Origin: Gammaproteobacteria bacterium
GTDB lineage: Bacteria > Pseudomonadota > Gammaproteobacteria > Enterobacterales > Alteromonadaceae
Assembly: GCA_017302255.1 (NCBI GenBank)
Contig: JAFLDV010000012.1
Location: forward strand, 1-64,000
Direction of reading: 5' to 3'
DNA: 64,000 nt
The notes beneath the pieces were generated by a model. That model was not told where the DNA came from, ran no database searches, and saw only the letters and a list, made by a program, of their open reading frames with translations. Shown piece by piece: positions 19,916-28,958 of the stretch (position 1 is the stretch's first letter; every line of letters starts with the position of its first letter). A program made the position numbers and the translations under genes.

Positions 19916-20691
19916 TATGATCCCCACTGTTGCCAAAGTAAGCGACCAGCAATGGCCATAACCATGATAATAAACAATGGTTTTATCAATTGGCTACCGA
20001 ACTTGATGGCAGTGTGGGCACCGAGGTACGAGCCCAACATCAAGCAAAGTCCCATGGCAATGCCCAGCTGGTAGTGAATGTGACCAAGCCAAGCAAAAGT
20101 CACCAAGGCAAAACCATTGCTGACGAAATTCATAGTACGGGCAAGACCACTGGTCAGTAATAAATTGATTTTATACAGCGCCATACTCGACACCATCCAA
20201 AACGAGCCAGTGCCAGGTCCGGCAATACCGTCATAAAAACCTAGACCTAAGCCTTGCAGTCGTTGTGTCCAGCGATGGGCGCGGGTCTGTTCGGGTAATT
20301 GCAGTTGGTCGTCTGGATGCACTCGGGCAAACAAGCTATAGACAGCCGCGGCCAGAATAATCAAAGGCAATACCATTTCCAGCGTATCTTTACTGATTTG
20401 ATCAACCACTAAGACACCGATACAAGCGCCGATGGCGGTGGTCAGCAATGCATGTCGCCAAAAATAGGGATCGAATAATTTCTTGCGATAATAAGTGACA
20501 GATGCGGTCAATGAACCAAAGGTTGCTGCAAGTTTATTGGTGCCTAACACCAGATGCGGAGGCAGTCCTGCGGTTAATAGTGCCGGGACAGTTAATAAAC
20601 CACCGCCACCGGCGATGGCATCAATGAATCCAGCCAAAAAGGCGACTGTGCAAAGTGCTGCTAACAAGCTGGGTTCGAGCAAAAAATCCAT
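19915..20691 (-). CDS. TSUP (TauE/SafE) family permease
   Basis: 258-residue integral membrane protein with about eight hydrophobic segments in two related halves. The family motif in the first half is AGFIDAIAGGGGLLTVPAL, mirrored by GFYDGIAGPGTGSFW in the second; this is the TauE/SafE/YfcA fold, which exports sulfite or organosulfur anions in some members. It is closest in look to YfcA. Substrate unknown. It starts two bases after the dinG stop and overlaps priC, forming a dinG-TSUP-priC-HDAC leftward operon. Confidence 0.88.
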   Translation of the reverse strand: MDFLLEPSLLAALCTVAFLAGFIDAIAGGGGLLTVPALLTAGLPPHLVLGTNKLAATFGSLTASVTYYRKKLFDPYFWRHALLTTAIGACIGVLVVDQISKDTLEMVLPLIILAAAVYSLFARVHPDDQLQLPEQTRAHRWTQRLQGLGLGFYDGIAGPGTGSFWMVSSMALYKINLLLTSGLARTMNFVSNGFALVTFAWLGHIHYQLGIAMGLCLMLGSYLGAHTAIKFGSQLIKPLFIIMVMAIAGRLLWQQWGS

Positions 20692-20693
20692 GG

Positions 20694-22736
20694 TTATCCA
20701 TCAATTTGTCGTTGAAATGGCGGTAATGCCGCGAGCATGGCGTTGCCATAGGATTTAGTGACCAAGCGTCTATCAAGAATGACGATGCGACCAAAATCTT
20801 GCTCTTTACGCAGCAGTCTACCACAGGCTTGCACCAGTTTTCGTGCCGTCGCCGGCACCGTTAGCAACAAAAATGGATTACCCCCACGTTTTGTTACTGC
20901 TTCGGCCATCGCTTCTTCAAAGGGGGAGGTCGGTACGGCAAACGGCAGTTTCGTGATAATTAGGTTGGTAAGTAATGCCCCAGGTAAATCCAACCCCTCG
21001 GAGAAGCTTTGTGTGCCAAACAAAATACTGCCTTCACCGCCATCAATGCGCATTTGATGTAAATCGAGTAATGATTGTCGGCCCGCTTCACCTTGCACCA
21101 ACAGTGACCAACCTTGTTTGCGCAGCGCCGCTGCAACTTCTTCCATCTGCCAATACGAGGCGAATAACACTAAATTTCCAGCGCTTTTGTCTAGATAGTT
21201 AGGTAAGACTTGAATGAGTTCGGCAGTAAACTGTTCGGCAGTTGGCTCAAATGCCAGCTTAGGAATATGAATTAGGCCACGTTCGGCATAGGCAAACGGC
21301 GAGGCAACCTGCAAAGTTCGAACGCCTGGGTGGTCATAGAGCCCCAGTTCGCGTTTGATCCCCTCAAAACTATTAAGACTACTTAAAGTCGCCGAGCATA
21401 ACAGCGCGGCATAAGCTTTAGAGAACAGCAAATCATCCAGCTGAAAATTGACTGACAACGGGCAGGCATGGCCAATAATGCCGCTTTCCTGTTGGTCGAG
21501 CCAACGGGCTTGGCTGACATGCGGTTGTTGCGGCACAGTCCAAGCCTGCCAAAGTTGATTCTGCGCAGAGAATTTGGTTTCAAGCGCACTGAGCTCTTGC
21601 TGCAAAGGTGTCAGGCTGGCTGAGCGTATTTTGCCATCGTTTAATTGTTCGAGTAGAGCCTGAAATAGTTTTTCGATACTTTGCAGGATCTTGCCGCTGA
21701 GTTCAGTCAGTGGTTCAGCTTGTCGCGAAATGAGTTCAGGCAACTGGGCGTCGACAAAACGCCAGGTGTTGGCTTTGTCAAACCACTGTGGATTTTTCCC
21801 AAGCAAACTTTGGATTGGCTTTAGTTGTGCGTAAAAATCGGCAGTTAAATCCTGTAGCTTTAAGGTATCGCGAATTGCTGAATGCTGAGGCAGTAATTTT
21901 TGCAATTGTTGATGCAATTTTTGTAGTCGCTCCTGCCATGGCTTTAAATCAAAGTTGAGCAGGGCGGAACCGGCAAAAAAGTCGCGGCCGACATCGGGTA
22001 GATGGTGTGCTTCGTCAATCACATAAATGCATTCACTTGGCTCTGGCAAAATTGAATTGCCTGACGCGAGATCTGCGAGCAGCAGTGCATGGTTAACCAC
22101 CAAGACATGACTTGTATCGACCTCGGCTCTTGCCAAGTGAAATGGGCAGCCCGCGTGCGCGCTTTGGCCTTTCGGACAGTGATAAGGATCAGCTTGGATA
22201 CTTTGCCAAACCGATTCGCTGAGCGCTTGCGGCAAAGTATCTTTATCACCAAGCCAACGCCGCTCTCGCCAAGCCTGCGCAAGCGCTGGCAATTCAGCCG
22301 CGGCTTGTACTTTGTCAAAACTGCTTAGCAAATCAGGTTGTGCTACTTGTTGTTGCAGTCGTTGTGCACAGGCATAACGTTGACGCCCTTTAACCAGACT
22401 AAATTCAAAAGGCAGTTTGCTGTGTTCTTGGAAAAACGGCAGATCTTTATTGACCAGCTGTTCTTGCAACGCCACCGTCGCTGTTGCAATCACCAGTTTC
22501 TTTTTGTAGTGAAGCGCTAACGGAACTGCAGCCAATAAATAAGCCAGCGATTTGCCAGTACCGGTGCCCGCTTCAATCAAGCCAATCCGATCGTAGCTGT
22601 GATAGCTGCCGGCAATAATGTTGGCCATTTCTGCGACTAACTTATTTTGGCTCGGCCGCGCTTGGTAACCGGGAAGGGCTAATTTGATGGCCTGATGAAT
22701 GGCTTTAATTTGCTGTTTTTGCGCGTCGCTGAGCAT
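20694..22736 (-). CDS. dinG: ATP-dependent DNA helicase DinG
   Basis: Superfamily 2 XPD-like 5'-3' helicase, 680 residues. Walker A is EAGTGTGKSLAYLLA; the DEAH box is VIDEAHHLPD. Four cysteines for a 4Fe-4S cluster can be seen between them: YACAQRL, then HCPKG, HAGCPFH region. Late motifs FGTQSFSEGLDLPG and QACGRLLRKEQDFGRIVILD are complete. DinG resolves R-loops and G-quadruplexes at colliding forks and belongs to the SOS regulon in E. coli; a LexA-like site lies just upstream here. First gene of the leftward operon. Confidence 0.92.
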   Translation of the reverse strand: MLSDAQKQQIKAIHQAIKLALPGYQARPSQNKLVAEMANIIAGSYHSYDRIGLIEAGTGTGKSLAYLLAAVPLALHYKKKLVIATATVALQEQLVNKDLPFFQEHSKLPFEFSLVKGRQRYACAQRLQQQVAQPDLLSSFDKVQAAAELPALAQAWRERRWLGDKDTLPQALSESVWQSIQADPYHCPKGQSAHAGCPFHLARAEVDTSHVLVVNHALLLADLASGNSILPEPSECIYVIDEAHHLPDVGRDFFAGSALLNFDLKPWQERLQKLHQQLQKLLPQHSAIRDTLKLQDLTADFYAQLKPIQSLLGKNPQWFDKANTWRFVDAQLPELISRQAEPLTELSGKILQSIEKLFQALLEQLNDGKIRSASLTPLQQELSALETKFSAQNQLWQAWTVPQQPHVSQARWLDQQESGIIGHACPLSVNFQLDDLLFSKAYAALLCSATLSSLNSFEGIKRELGLYDHPGVRTLQVASPFAYAERGLIHIPKLAFEPTAEQFTAELIQVLPNYLDKSAGNLVLFASYWQMEEVAAALRKQGWSLLVQGEAGRQSLLDLHQMRIDGGEGSILFGTQSFSEGLDLPGALLTNLIITKLPFAVPTSPFEEAMAEAVTKRGGNPFLLLTVPATARKLVQACGRLLRKEQDFGRIVILDRRLVTKSYGNAMLAALPPFQRQIDG

Positions 22737-22742
22737 AGGCTT

Positions 22743-22758
22743 ATGTATGAATGTACAG
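22743..22758 (-). promoter_or_regulatory. Degenerate LexA-like box before dinG
   Basis: On the minus strand the sequence reads CTGT-N8-ACAT, against the SOS consensus CTGT-N8-ACAG (one mismatch in the fixed positions). It starts 7 bases before the dinG start codon and would cover its ribosome-binding region. dinG is LexA-controlled in E. coli, which raises the prior, but the close position and mismatch keep this tentative. Confidence 0.35.
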
Positions 22759-23201
22759 TTGTTGTTAGTGTAAGGGGCTTTGTAAATTGCAGCAACTCTA
22801 ACCCATAATGTTTCTAGCTATTGTGCAGCACCTTTGTTCATTGAAACGCTTTGAAAGTGATTTTTAGCAATTAGTTAACAGATGAAAGACTATACGCTTT
22901 GTAAGGTCGGATTTCTGTACTTAATTTCAGGTCAAATGTTAACGTATCTCCTATTCAATATGCTCAAATGACAACTTTCGCCCTGGCCTGCATAATTTTT
23001 AAAAATTCCATTGAAAAGCTGTTGACCAACAATCAATTCAATTAAAAAACGGCAACGACAATTTTTGTTGTTGTTGCGACATTACTTTTGACATCATTCA
23101 GCAGGGGGAGATCACGAACGTTTCTTAATCGATTCCACTAAAAGTTGCGGCGATCCGTTGTTTGTCATCAGGTACTGTCTTTTACCGCAAAGGCAACTGA
23201 T
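22759..23201. other. Gene-free stretch between dinG and the ISAs1 remnant
   Basis: About 440 bases with stops in all frames. It should contain the dinG promoter and the left end of the ISAs1 element, but I could not recognise terminal inverted repeats. No RNA gene or clear hairpin seen. Confidence 0.6.
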
Positions 23202-24275
23202 ATGCAAACCGACTCTTTCACTCTGCACTTCTCGTCGTTAAAAGACTCTCGGCAATCAGCTAAAGTGCATTAACCATTGTTTTATATACTATTTTGTGAC
23301 ATTGCGTGTAGTCATGACTGGTGCCGAAGGGGGTGGTGGTGTGCATCGGCTTGATTGGTTGCAAAATCGAGGCTTTTTTCAGCATTGAATTCCGGTCCAC
23401 GACACTATCGCTCGGGTCATTTCAAAGCTTGAGCCAGCTCTATTGCAGCAGTGCTTGATAGACTGGATTAATGCTGTCAGTGAACGCTCCGAAGGTGAGC
23501 TTATCGCAATAGATGGCGAAACCCTTAGTGGCGGTTGGCAACCTGGTGATAGAAGTTCGGCTATTCATATAGTCAGTCAGTGCGTTTGCATGTTCTAATA
23601 GCCTGATGCTCGGCCAAATTAAAACTGACGAAAAATCAAATGAAATCAGAGTAATACCTGAGTTATTACGCCTTTTGGAAATAAAAGGCTGTTTGGTCAG
23701 TATTGATGCAATGGATTGCCAGAAACAAATTGCACAGCAAATAATCGACCAAAATGGAGACTATTTGCTGGCTGTAAAGGGTAATCAAGCTCGGCTGCAT
23801 GGCGCACTAGAAAAATCGTTTCAAAATTTTGATAGCATTGAAAGACAAGAGATTGAGCAGCAAAAATCGAGGCTCGAAGGCCTAAGCTATCAGCTACTTA
23901 ATGCAGTTGTTTTACCAGCAGAGATTAAAGCACAGTGGCCACAACTGAAAACTGTAGCCATGACAAGTAGTTATCGAATGACAAAAGAGCAAGCGCCATG
24001 CTTTGAACGCCGTTATTTTTTAAGCTCTGCGGAACTTGATGTCGACCAATTTGCTCATGCTTGCCGTATTCATTGGTTGATAGAAAACCAGCTACATTGG
24101 GTGCTCGATGTGAGTATGAATAAAGATAACTCTCAGATTTATAGGGAAAATGCGGCGGCGAATTTGGTGAGCATCAGGCACATGAGTCTAAACATGCTGC
24201 GACAAGATACAAGTTGAAAGCTCAACGTCCAACGCAAAAAAAAGAGCGTTGATGATGGACCCTATTTATTTAGAT
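23202..24275 (+). pseudogene. ISAs1 family transposase, multiply disrupted
   Basis: Fossil of a DDE transposase of the ISAs1 (H-repeat associated) type. It begins ATG at 23202 after AAGG with LHFSSLKDSRQSAKVH, the family N-terminus, then hits a TAA. After a frameshift the frame reads VTLRVVMTGAEG, then lacks about nine residues before RLDWLQNRGFFQH, where GGA has become TGA ahead of IPVHDTIARVISKLEP and IAIDGETLSGG. Two stops and a frameshift near 23595 precede a 203-codon open part (SIDAMDCQKQIAQQII, then LDVSMNKDNSQIYRENAAAN) ending at TGA 24217; similarity continues to about 24275. At least three stops and two frameshifts mean it is inactive. Confidence 0.9.
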
Positions 24276-24408
24276 TCGGTTATCACCGCTGGAATTGGGG
24301 CGTACAAAAAATGAACACCCATGCTCTCACCCTGCTCGCCGTACAGGTAAAGCAATTTGCATTTTATCGGCAATACTTCAGACATCTTTGCTGCGGTACA
24401 ATGCAATT

Positions 24409-24470
24409 ATGAGCACAACCATCACTAGTGAATCTAAAGGCAATCGGCGTCGACGAACATTTACAACGCT
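24409..24470 (+). pseudogene. Possible IS66-type small ORF N-terminal remnant
   Basis: The first codons read MSTTITSESKGNRRRRTFTT, which resembles the N-terminus of the small IS66-type TnpA protein before its helix-turn-helix. The likeness stops abruptly at about 24470, where an IS4-like fragment on the other strand begins. Too short for certainty. Confidence 0.25.
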
Positions 24471-24476
24471 AGCATC

Positions 24477-24584
24477 CTACAAGCATTGGCTGATAAATTT
24501 TTCAGGTGATAGTTGAGCAAGCACGCTAGCTTCAATGGTTGGGAAGTAGCGGTTTGCCAGGGTTAAATCGGTGACTAATTGCAT
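24477..24584 (-). pseudogene. IS4 family transposase N-terminal fragment
   Basis: 35 codons reading MQLVTDLTLANRYF and LAQLSPEKFISQCL, then TAG. The second segment matches the IS4 transposase N-terminal domain pattern (in E. coli IS4, a leucine-rich stretch ending ELISRCL). The rest of the gene is absent: the sequence joins other IS debris. It is another break point in the mosaic left of the TonB receptor. Confidence 0.5.
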
Positions 24585-24585
24585 A

Positions 24586-24617
24586 GAAAAAAGCCTGCAA
24601 CATCTCTGTTGCAGGCC
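24586..24617 (-). terminator. Terminator downstream of the TonB-dependent receptor
   Basis: Ten-base-pair stem (GCCTGCAACA / TGTTGCAGGC) with loop TCTC. Read leftward it is followed by six T, as needed to end the receptor transcript about 100 bases after its stop. Confidence 0.8.
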
Positions 24618-24622
24618 TTTAT

Positions 24623-24711
24623 ACATCAACCACAGAATCGGTCAACCGATCTGAAAAACGCTTATCTGATCGGCATTAGGAACAAAGTTCCGACTTATTC
24701 TGCCTGCTAAA
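24623..24711. repeat. Imperfect intergenic repeat, copy A
   Basis: The segment CATCAACCAC...CGGTCAACCGATCTGAA...GGCATTA...CTGCCTGC can be aligned, with gaps, to 28651-28735 in the same orientation at about 70 percent by eye. The two copies flank the receptor gene and IS630 remnant. Origin unknown. Confidence 0.35.
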
Positions 24712-24713
24712 AA

Positions 24714-27335
24714 TTAGAAATTTTGTTGCAGTTTCAGATACATCACGCGACCATAAGCATCGTATAAGTCAAAGTTGTAGTTTCGTGAAAAGGTTGGATC
24801 TGAACCTAAAGTAGGTTTCTTTTCAAACAAGTTTTGTGCACCAATCGATATTTTAGTAGAGGTTGGCAAGCTATAAGTCATAACTAAATCATGAGTTACC
24901 CATGTACCGAAATTACCAGCTTTTTCGATGTCCCCATCATCATTCTCGAATACTTCTGCGTACTGAGAACCGATTAAGTTCACGTTCCATGCGATGTCAA
25001 AGTCAGCGATTGAATAAACGTTGCTAGCAGTTGCACGGGTTTGTGGTTCGCCAGGGTCATTCACTAGGTTACGTCCGCCGTCGATTTTGCTTTCTAAACG
25101 GTGAGTATATTGCAACGTTTGGTTCAGACGCCCGAATTCACCTAAGTCAAAGTTAGTGTTTACGTTCAGGTCGACACCTGAAATGGCCCAAGAACCTTCG
25201 TTTGCGTAACCCTGAGTAATTAACTCAATACCACCACCAGAGTTACGTTCAACACCTAAACCTGCTGGAACTGGTTCACCAGTTTGTTCACGTTGCAGAA
25301 TAGTACCCGCACCAAACAAACGGATCATGTCCTTGATTTCAATTTGGTAGTAATCAGCTGTAAGGTTCAACCAGTCAGTAGGCTGGTAAGCTAAACCCAC
25401 AGTTGACTGAGCTGAAGACTCTGAACCTAAATCTGCGTTTGGCAGAGTGATAGAACTCACCTGAACGTCACAAGTAGCTGCCTGACCTAACTGAAGACAA
25501 GTTGGAGCATCTTTAACACTTGGGTTACCTGGTTGTGGTTTCTGAGTCAGGATATCCAGTGTTGGAGCACGGAAACCTTCGCCGTAAGAAGCACGAAGTA
25601 CTAAACCATCAAATACGTCATACTTGAATGACACTTTTGGTGATACGTCATTACCGTAATCTGAATATTGGTCGTAACGAGCAGCAACAGAAATCTCTAA
25701 ATCTTCAGTTGCCGGGATAAGAGCCTCGAAGAATGCGCCTTTTTGGCTACGTCCACCACCAGCACTGTTACCTGCTGAACCACCTACAACACCAGCTTCT
25801 GACAATGAGTCATAGATATCCTCATAACTTTCTTTACGGTATTCAGCACCAACAACCGCCTGAACAGCACCAGCTTCCATTTCGAATAGATCAAAAGATG
25901 CAGAACCGAATGCTTCTTCCTGACCATATCTACCGATACGTGAAGTAGTTACTTTTAAACCACTTAGCAAAGTTTGGTAATCAGACATAGCTGCTGAGTC
26001 GTTAGCATAACGCGAACCAAATGGGTCACCCAGCATGTAAGATCCGTTGTTTACTGCGTTGATTGCAGATGAACCTAACAAGTAGTTACGGCCGATTTCA
26101 TATGTTTTGGAGTCGTTTTTGCGAGCACCAAAATCAACAGTAACATCACCAATTGTACCTTCAGCACCAACTAAGAAGTCAGTTGCCCAGTTGTCAACGT
26201 TGTTATCACGGTTACCGAATGCAGCAAAACGGTGTCTGTATTCAACGTCACGGTTAGCACCATTTGCCGCATTGTAGTATGGACTTAATGGGTTAGTCGG
26301 GTTGTTCACACTGTTAGCATTCATGATAGCGACTGGTGAGTCGTTTAATGTTGGCGCATAACGACCAAAAGATTTGGTTTTGGTGATTAACGTATGAGAG
26401 AAAATTTTCCAGTCATCATTGACTTGGTATTCAGCTTTCAAGAAACCTGAGCTGTTACCTGTAGAAGCTTCGTTCGCGTTTGTTGCGTTGAAGTTGTAAG
26501 CACACGCTGCACCAGACTTAAAGAAGTTAGGCAGTTTGTTGCAGTCAGCATCAGAAACTACTGATCTGAATGCACGGTTCGCACCAGGGCCTGCTGTGTC
26601 ACGCCAGTTAATACCGAAGCTTGATGCTCCTGGACTAACCCACTCGTAATCACGTTCGAATATGATGTCCCGTTGGTTCCATGACACACCACCGATTACG
26701 GAAACTTTATCACCTGAAGAACCGAATACAGCAGAACCTTCTTCACGGTCACCACCATCAGCTGGCAAACTGACTGTTGATTTGCCAAGACGGAATTCAG
26801 CACCATTGAAATCTTTGCGAGTAATAATGTTGATTACACCCGCGATGGCATCAGAACCGTAAACTGCTGATGCACCGTCAGACAGAATTTCGATACGTTC
26901 TACTGCAGCCATAGGAATTGAGTTTAAATCCTGTGAGTTACCAGTAGAAGGAGATTTAGGTAAACGGCGACCATCAACTAAAATCAGTGAACGTTCAGCG
27001 CCTAAACCTCTAAGGTTTACTTGAGAAACACCCTGAGCAGAACTACCTGACTGAGGACGGAATGAACCAGAAGTGTTGAATGAGGTGTTACGCAGTAAGT
27101 CAGATACTGAAGTTTGACCAGACAAGTCAATTGCAGCACGGTCAATTACCGTAACAGGTACTGCTGCTTCGATATCTGTTCGCTTAATACGTGAACCAGT
27201 AACTTCAATACGTTCTACTTTAGCTTTCGCTTCGTCTTCCGCAGCAGCTACCGAACCAGTAAAAGCAGCTGTAGAAAAAGCTCCAAAAGTAAGGGCTAAA
27301 TGCACCGCTTTTGACATTTTATTATTTGTAAACAT
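24714..27335 (-). CDS. TonB-dependent outer-membrane receptor
   Basis: 873-residue ligand-gated porin, intact. A signal peptide (basic start FTNNKMSK, hydrophobic core, cleavage near SVAAA) is followed by a TonB-box-like VERIEVTGSRI. The plug domain (~50-175) has ERSLILVDGRRLP and the strongly conserved ILSDGASAVYGSDAIAGVINIITR. The barrel includes LRASYGEGFRAPTLD and ends with aromatic LKLQQNF. It is the long 'Asn-rich' receptor type common in Alteromonadales, often for peptides, plant glycans or siderophores; no neighbouring uptake gene tells the substrate. Start at 27335 has GGGAG before it. It is isolated among IS remnants. Confidence 0.93.
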   Translation of the reverse strand: MFTNNKMSKAVHLALTFGAFSTAAFTGSVAAAEDEAKAKVERIEVTGSRIKRTDIEAAVPVTVIDRAAIDLSGQTSVSDLLRNTSFNTSGSFRPQSGSSAQGVSQVNLRGLGAERSLILVDGRRLPKSPSTGNSQDLNSIPMAAVERIEILSDGASAVYGSDAIAGVINIITRKDFNGAEFRLGKSTVSLPADGGDREEGSAVFGSSGDKVSVIGGVSWNQRDIIFERDYEWVSPGASSFGINWRDTAGPGANRAFRSVVSDADCNKLPNFFKSGAACAYNFNATNANEASTGNSSGFLKAEYQVNDDWKIFSHTLITKTKSFGRYAPTLNDSPVAIMNANSVNNPTNPLSPYYNAANGANRDVEYRHRFAAFGNRDNNVDNWATDFLVGAEGTIGDVTVDFGARKNDSKTYEIGRNYLLGSSAINAVNNGSYMLGDPFGSRYANDSAAMSDYQTLLSGLKVTTSRIGRYGQEEAFGSASFDLFEMEAGAVQAVVGAEYRKESYEDIYDSLSEAGVVGGSAGNSAGGGRSQKGAFFEALIPATEDLEISVAARYDQYSDYGNDVSPKVSFKYDVFDGLVLRASYGEGFRAPTLDILTQKPQPGNPSVKDAPTCLQLGQAATCDVQVSSITLPNADLGSESSAQSTVGLAYQPTDWLNLTADYYQIEIKDMIRLFGAGTILQREQTGEPVPAGLGVERNSGGGIELITQGYANEGSWAISGVDLNVNTNFDLGEFGRLNQTLQYTHRLESKIDGGRNLVNDPGEPQTRATASNVYSIADFDIAWNVNLIGSQYAEVFENDDGDIEKAGNFGTWVTHDLVMTYSLPTSTKISIGAQNLFEKKPTLGSDPTFSRNYNFDLYDAYGRVMYLKLQQNF

Positions 27336-27348
27336 GTGTTCTCCCTGG

Positions 27349-27364
27349 ATCACTATTTAGTGAT
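27349..27364. promoter_or_regulatory. 16-bp perfect palindrome before the TonB receptor
   Basis: ATCACTATTTAGTGAT is a perfect inverted repeat (7-base arms, 2-base centre) lying just 14 bases upstream of the receptor start, next to its ribosome site. It does not resemble a Fur box. It could be an operator or a small 5'-UTR hairpin controlling translation. Confidence 0.45.
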
Positions 27365-27630
27365 TCTATTCTACGTTGGCAAACATTTGCGGCTATTGGG
27401 CTCCAAACTTCGAGTGTTCGAGGTGGCCCCAAAAACGTCTCGATGATAAACGCAATTTTTCAGCGTGGTCAACAGTTTTTTACGGAACTAATTATGTTGA
27501 AATTTGTCACCGATGTCGCCAAGCAGCTATTTTTTCAAAAACTGTAAAAAGCACGCTACATTTTTTGCCCCCAGCCCTACTAGTGGGAAATATACCCGAG
27601 AACTTTGAAATGAAGAGCAAGTTAGCCACT

Positions 27631-28575
27631 ATGAAACTGACTCTGACTGCAGACCAAAAAAACAGCTCGAAGCTATGTACGGTAAGAATCGTGACTAGCT
27701 CGCGTGCGACCGTATTAAAGCGTTGCTATTAGCGCCCGAAGGCTGGACGACGGAGATGATTTATCAGGGGTTACGTATCCAAGAAACCACTTTGCTGATT
27801 AAACCTTGTCTGAGAAGCTCATACCGGAAAATGGCGGTTCACAAAGTCGTTTACCTGCAGACAAAACAGCTGAACTCATCGAGCATTTAACCGGGCATTC
27901 GTACCATCACAACTAGTAAATTGTCGCTTAAGTGCAGGAGCGATTTGGTGTGCAATATACGTTAGCAGGAATGCACAAGCGGCTGCGAAAAGAATTGGTT
28001 TAGTTACAAGGATCCCAATAGTGCGCACCATAAGTTCGATGCAGCTAAACAACGAGCATTTATTGAAAATTATAAATAGATGAATGCTTACTGTCATGCG
28101 CACGAGAGCATTTTATTTATGTATGCGGCGCATCCTAATCAGGCTAAGAATCTCACACGGCTAGATACGAACAGGCTAGGGGGAAACTGATTGCAAGCAC
28201 AGACAGCCGCACGTGGATGAACCTGGTGGGGAAGATGATTTTGGATGATATTGTCGGTGCAATCGTGGACGAATATGAGTTTGTGAACAACGAAACCCTT
28301 TTTTAATTATTGGGGGCAATTAAGAGAGAAGTATCCAGTTAATCACAAGTTGCATCCCATCTAGGATGTGTCGGGATACTAAATCGCGAATGTGGTGAAA
28401 AATACAGCAGCCTATTTGAATGTTGAGCAGCATTATTTCCTCCTTACAGCCTAATATAGATCCTATAGAGCAGTTGTGGAAGGTTAAGAATGAACGTGCA
28501 AGGAACAGTGTTTGTGCTTCAAAACGAAACGAGAATTCAGAGTAGTTCTAGACAAGTTTTTTAACCAAAAACTCC
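27631..28575 (+). pseudogene. IS630 family transposase, decayed
   Basis: Starts MKLTLTADQK, shifts frame to AMYGKNRDSRACDRIKALLLAPEGWTTEMIYQGL (helix-turn-helix), then continues in scattered frames: PENGGSQSRLPADKTAELIEHLTGHS, VQERFGVQYTLAGMHKRL, LFMYAAHPNQA, MILDDIVGAIVDEYEFVNNET, and near the end FPPYSLI..IL.SSCGRL, a corrupted version of the YLPPYSPxLNPIExxW signature. Many stops and shifts make it clearly dead. Total span is near that of a full transposase (~315 codons), so it decayed in place rather than being truncated. Confidence 0.8.
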
Positions 28576-28650
28576 AGGACATCGGCGTCAGTTTGACCTC
28601 CCATATTAATAACAATTTTCAGATGCTTACACCCGCATTTTCAATATGAG

Positions 28651-28735
28651 TGGCTATATGCATCAGCCACTGGAGCGGTTAACCAATCTGAAGGGCATTA
28701 AAACCAAATCCAGCCTTTTTTCCGCCTGCAAAACT
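28651..28735. repeat. Imperfect intergenic repeat, copy B
   Basis: Alignable to 24623-24711: shares CATCA.CCAC, CGGT.AACC.ATCTGAA, GGCATTA and CGCCTGC-like blocks in the same order, lacking an internal ~17 bases. The rest of the stretch 28576-28958 contains no gene I can support. Confidence 0.35.
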
Positions 28736-28958
28736 GTTGCTACTGCACAGGAACGTCATAGTGTAGACGACGCTTCTAGTGCCTACATATGAATAGCAGA
28801 ACTTGAGTGCTTTCAAATGGAAATGGTATTTATTCGGTTATAGATTTGAATAGCCAAACAAACTGAAAAATGTACAATGCTGTAAATGCATTACTCTGAA
28901 GGTCACCGACAGACGTTATAACATCAAGTTCAATTGGTAAAATGAGCCTTAAAATTTT

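Noticed and set aside
24295..24516. 73-codon frame spanning two IS fragments
   Set aside because: Composite of ISAs1 3' debris, a possible IS66 N-terminus and antisense IS4; not one gene.
27336..27420. Fur box upstream of the TonB-dependent receptor
   Set aside because: The only dyad there (ATCACTATTTAGTGAT) does not match the GATAATGATAATCATTATC pattern.
27376..27732. 118-codon plus-strand frame upstream of the IS630 remnant
   Set aside because: Crosses the likely receptor promoter and the IS630 5' region in a different frame; no ribosome site.
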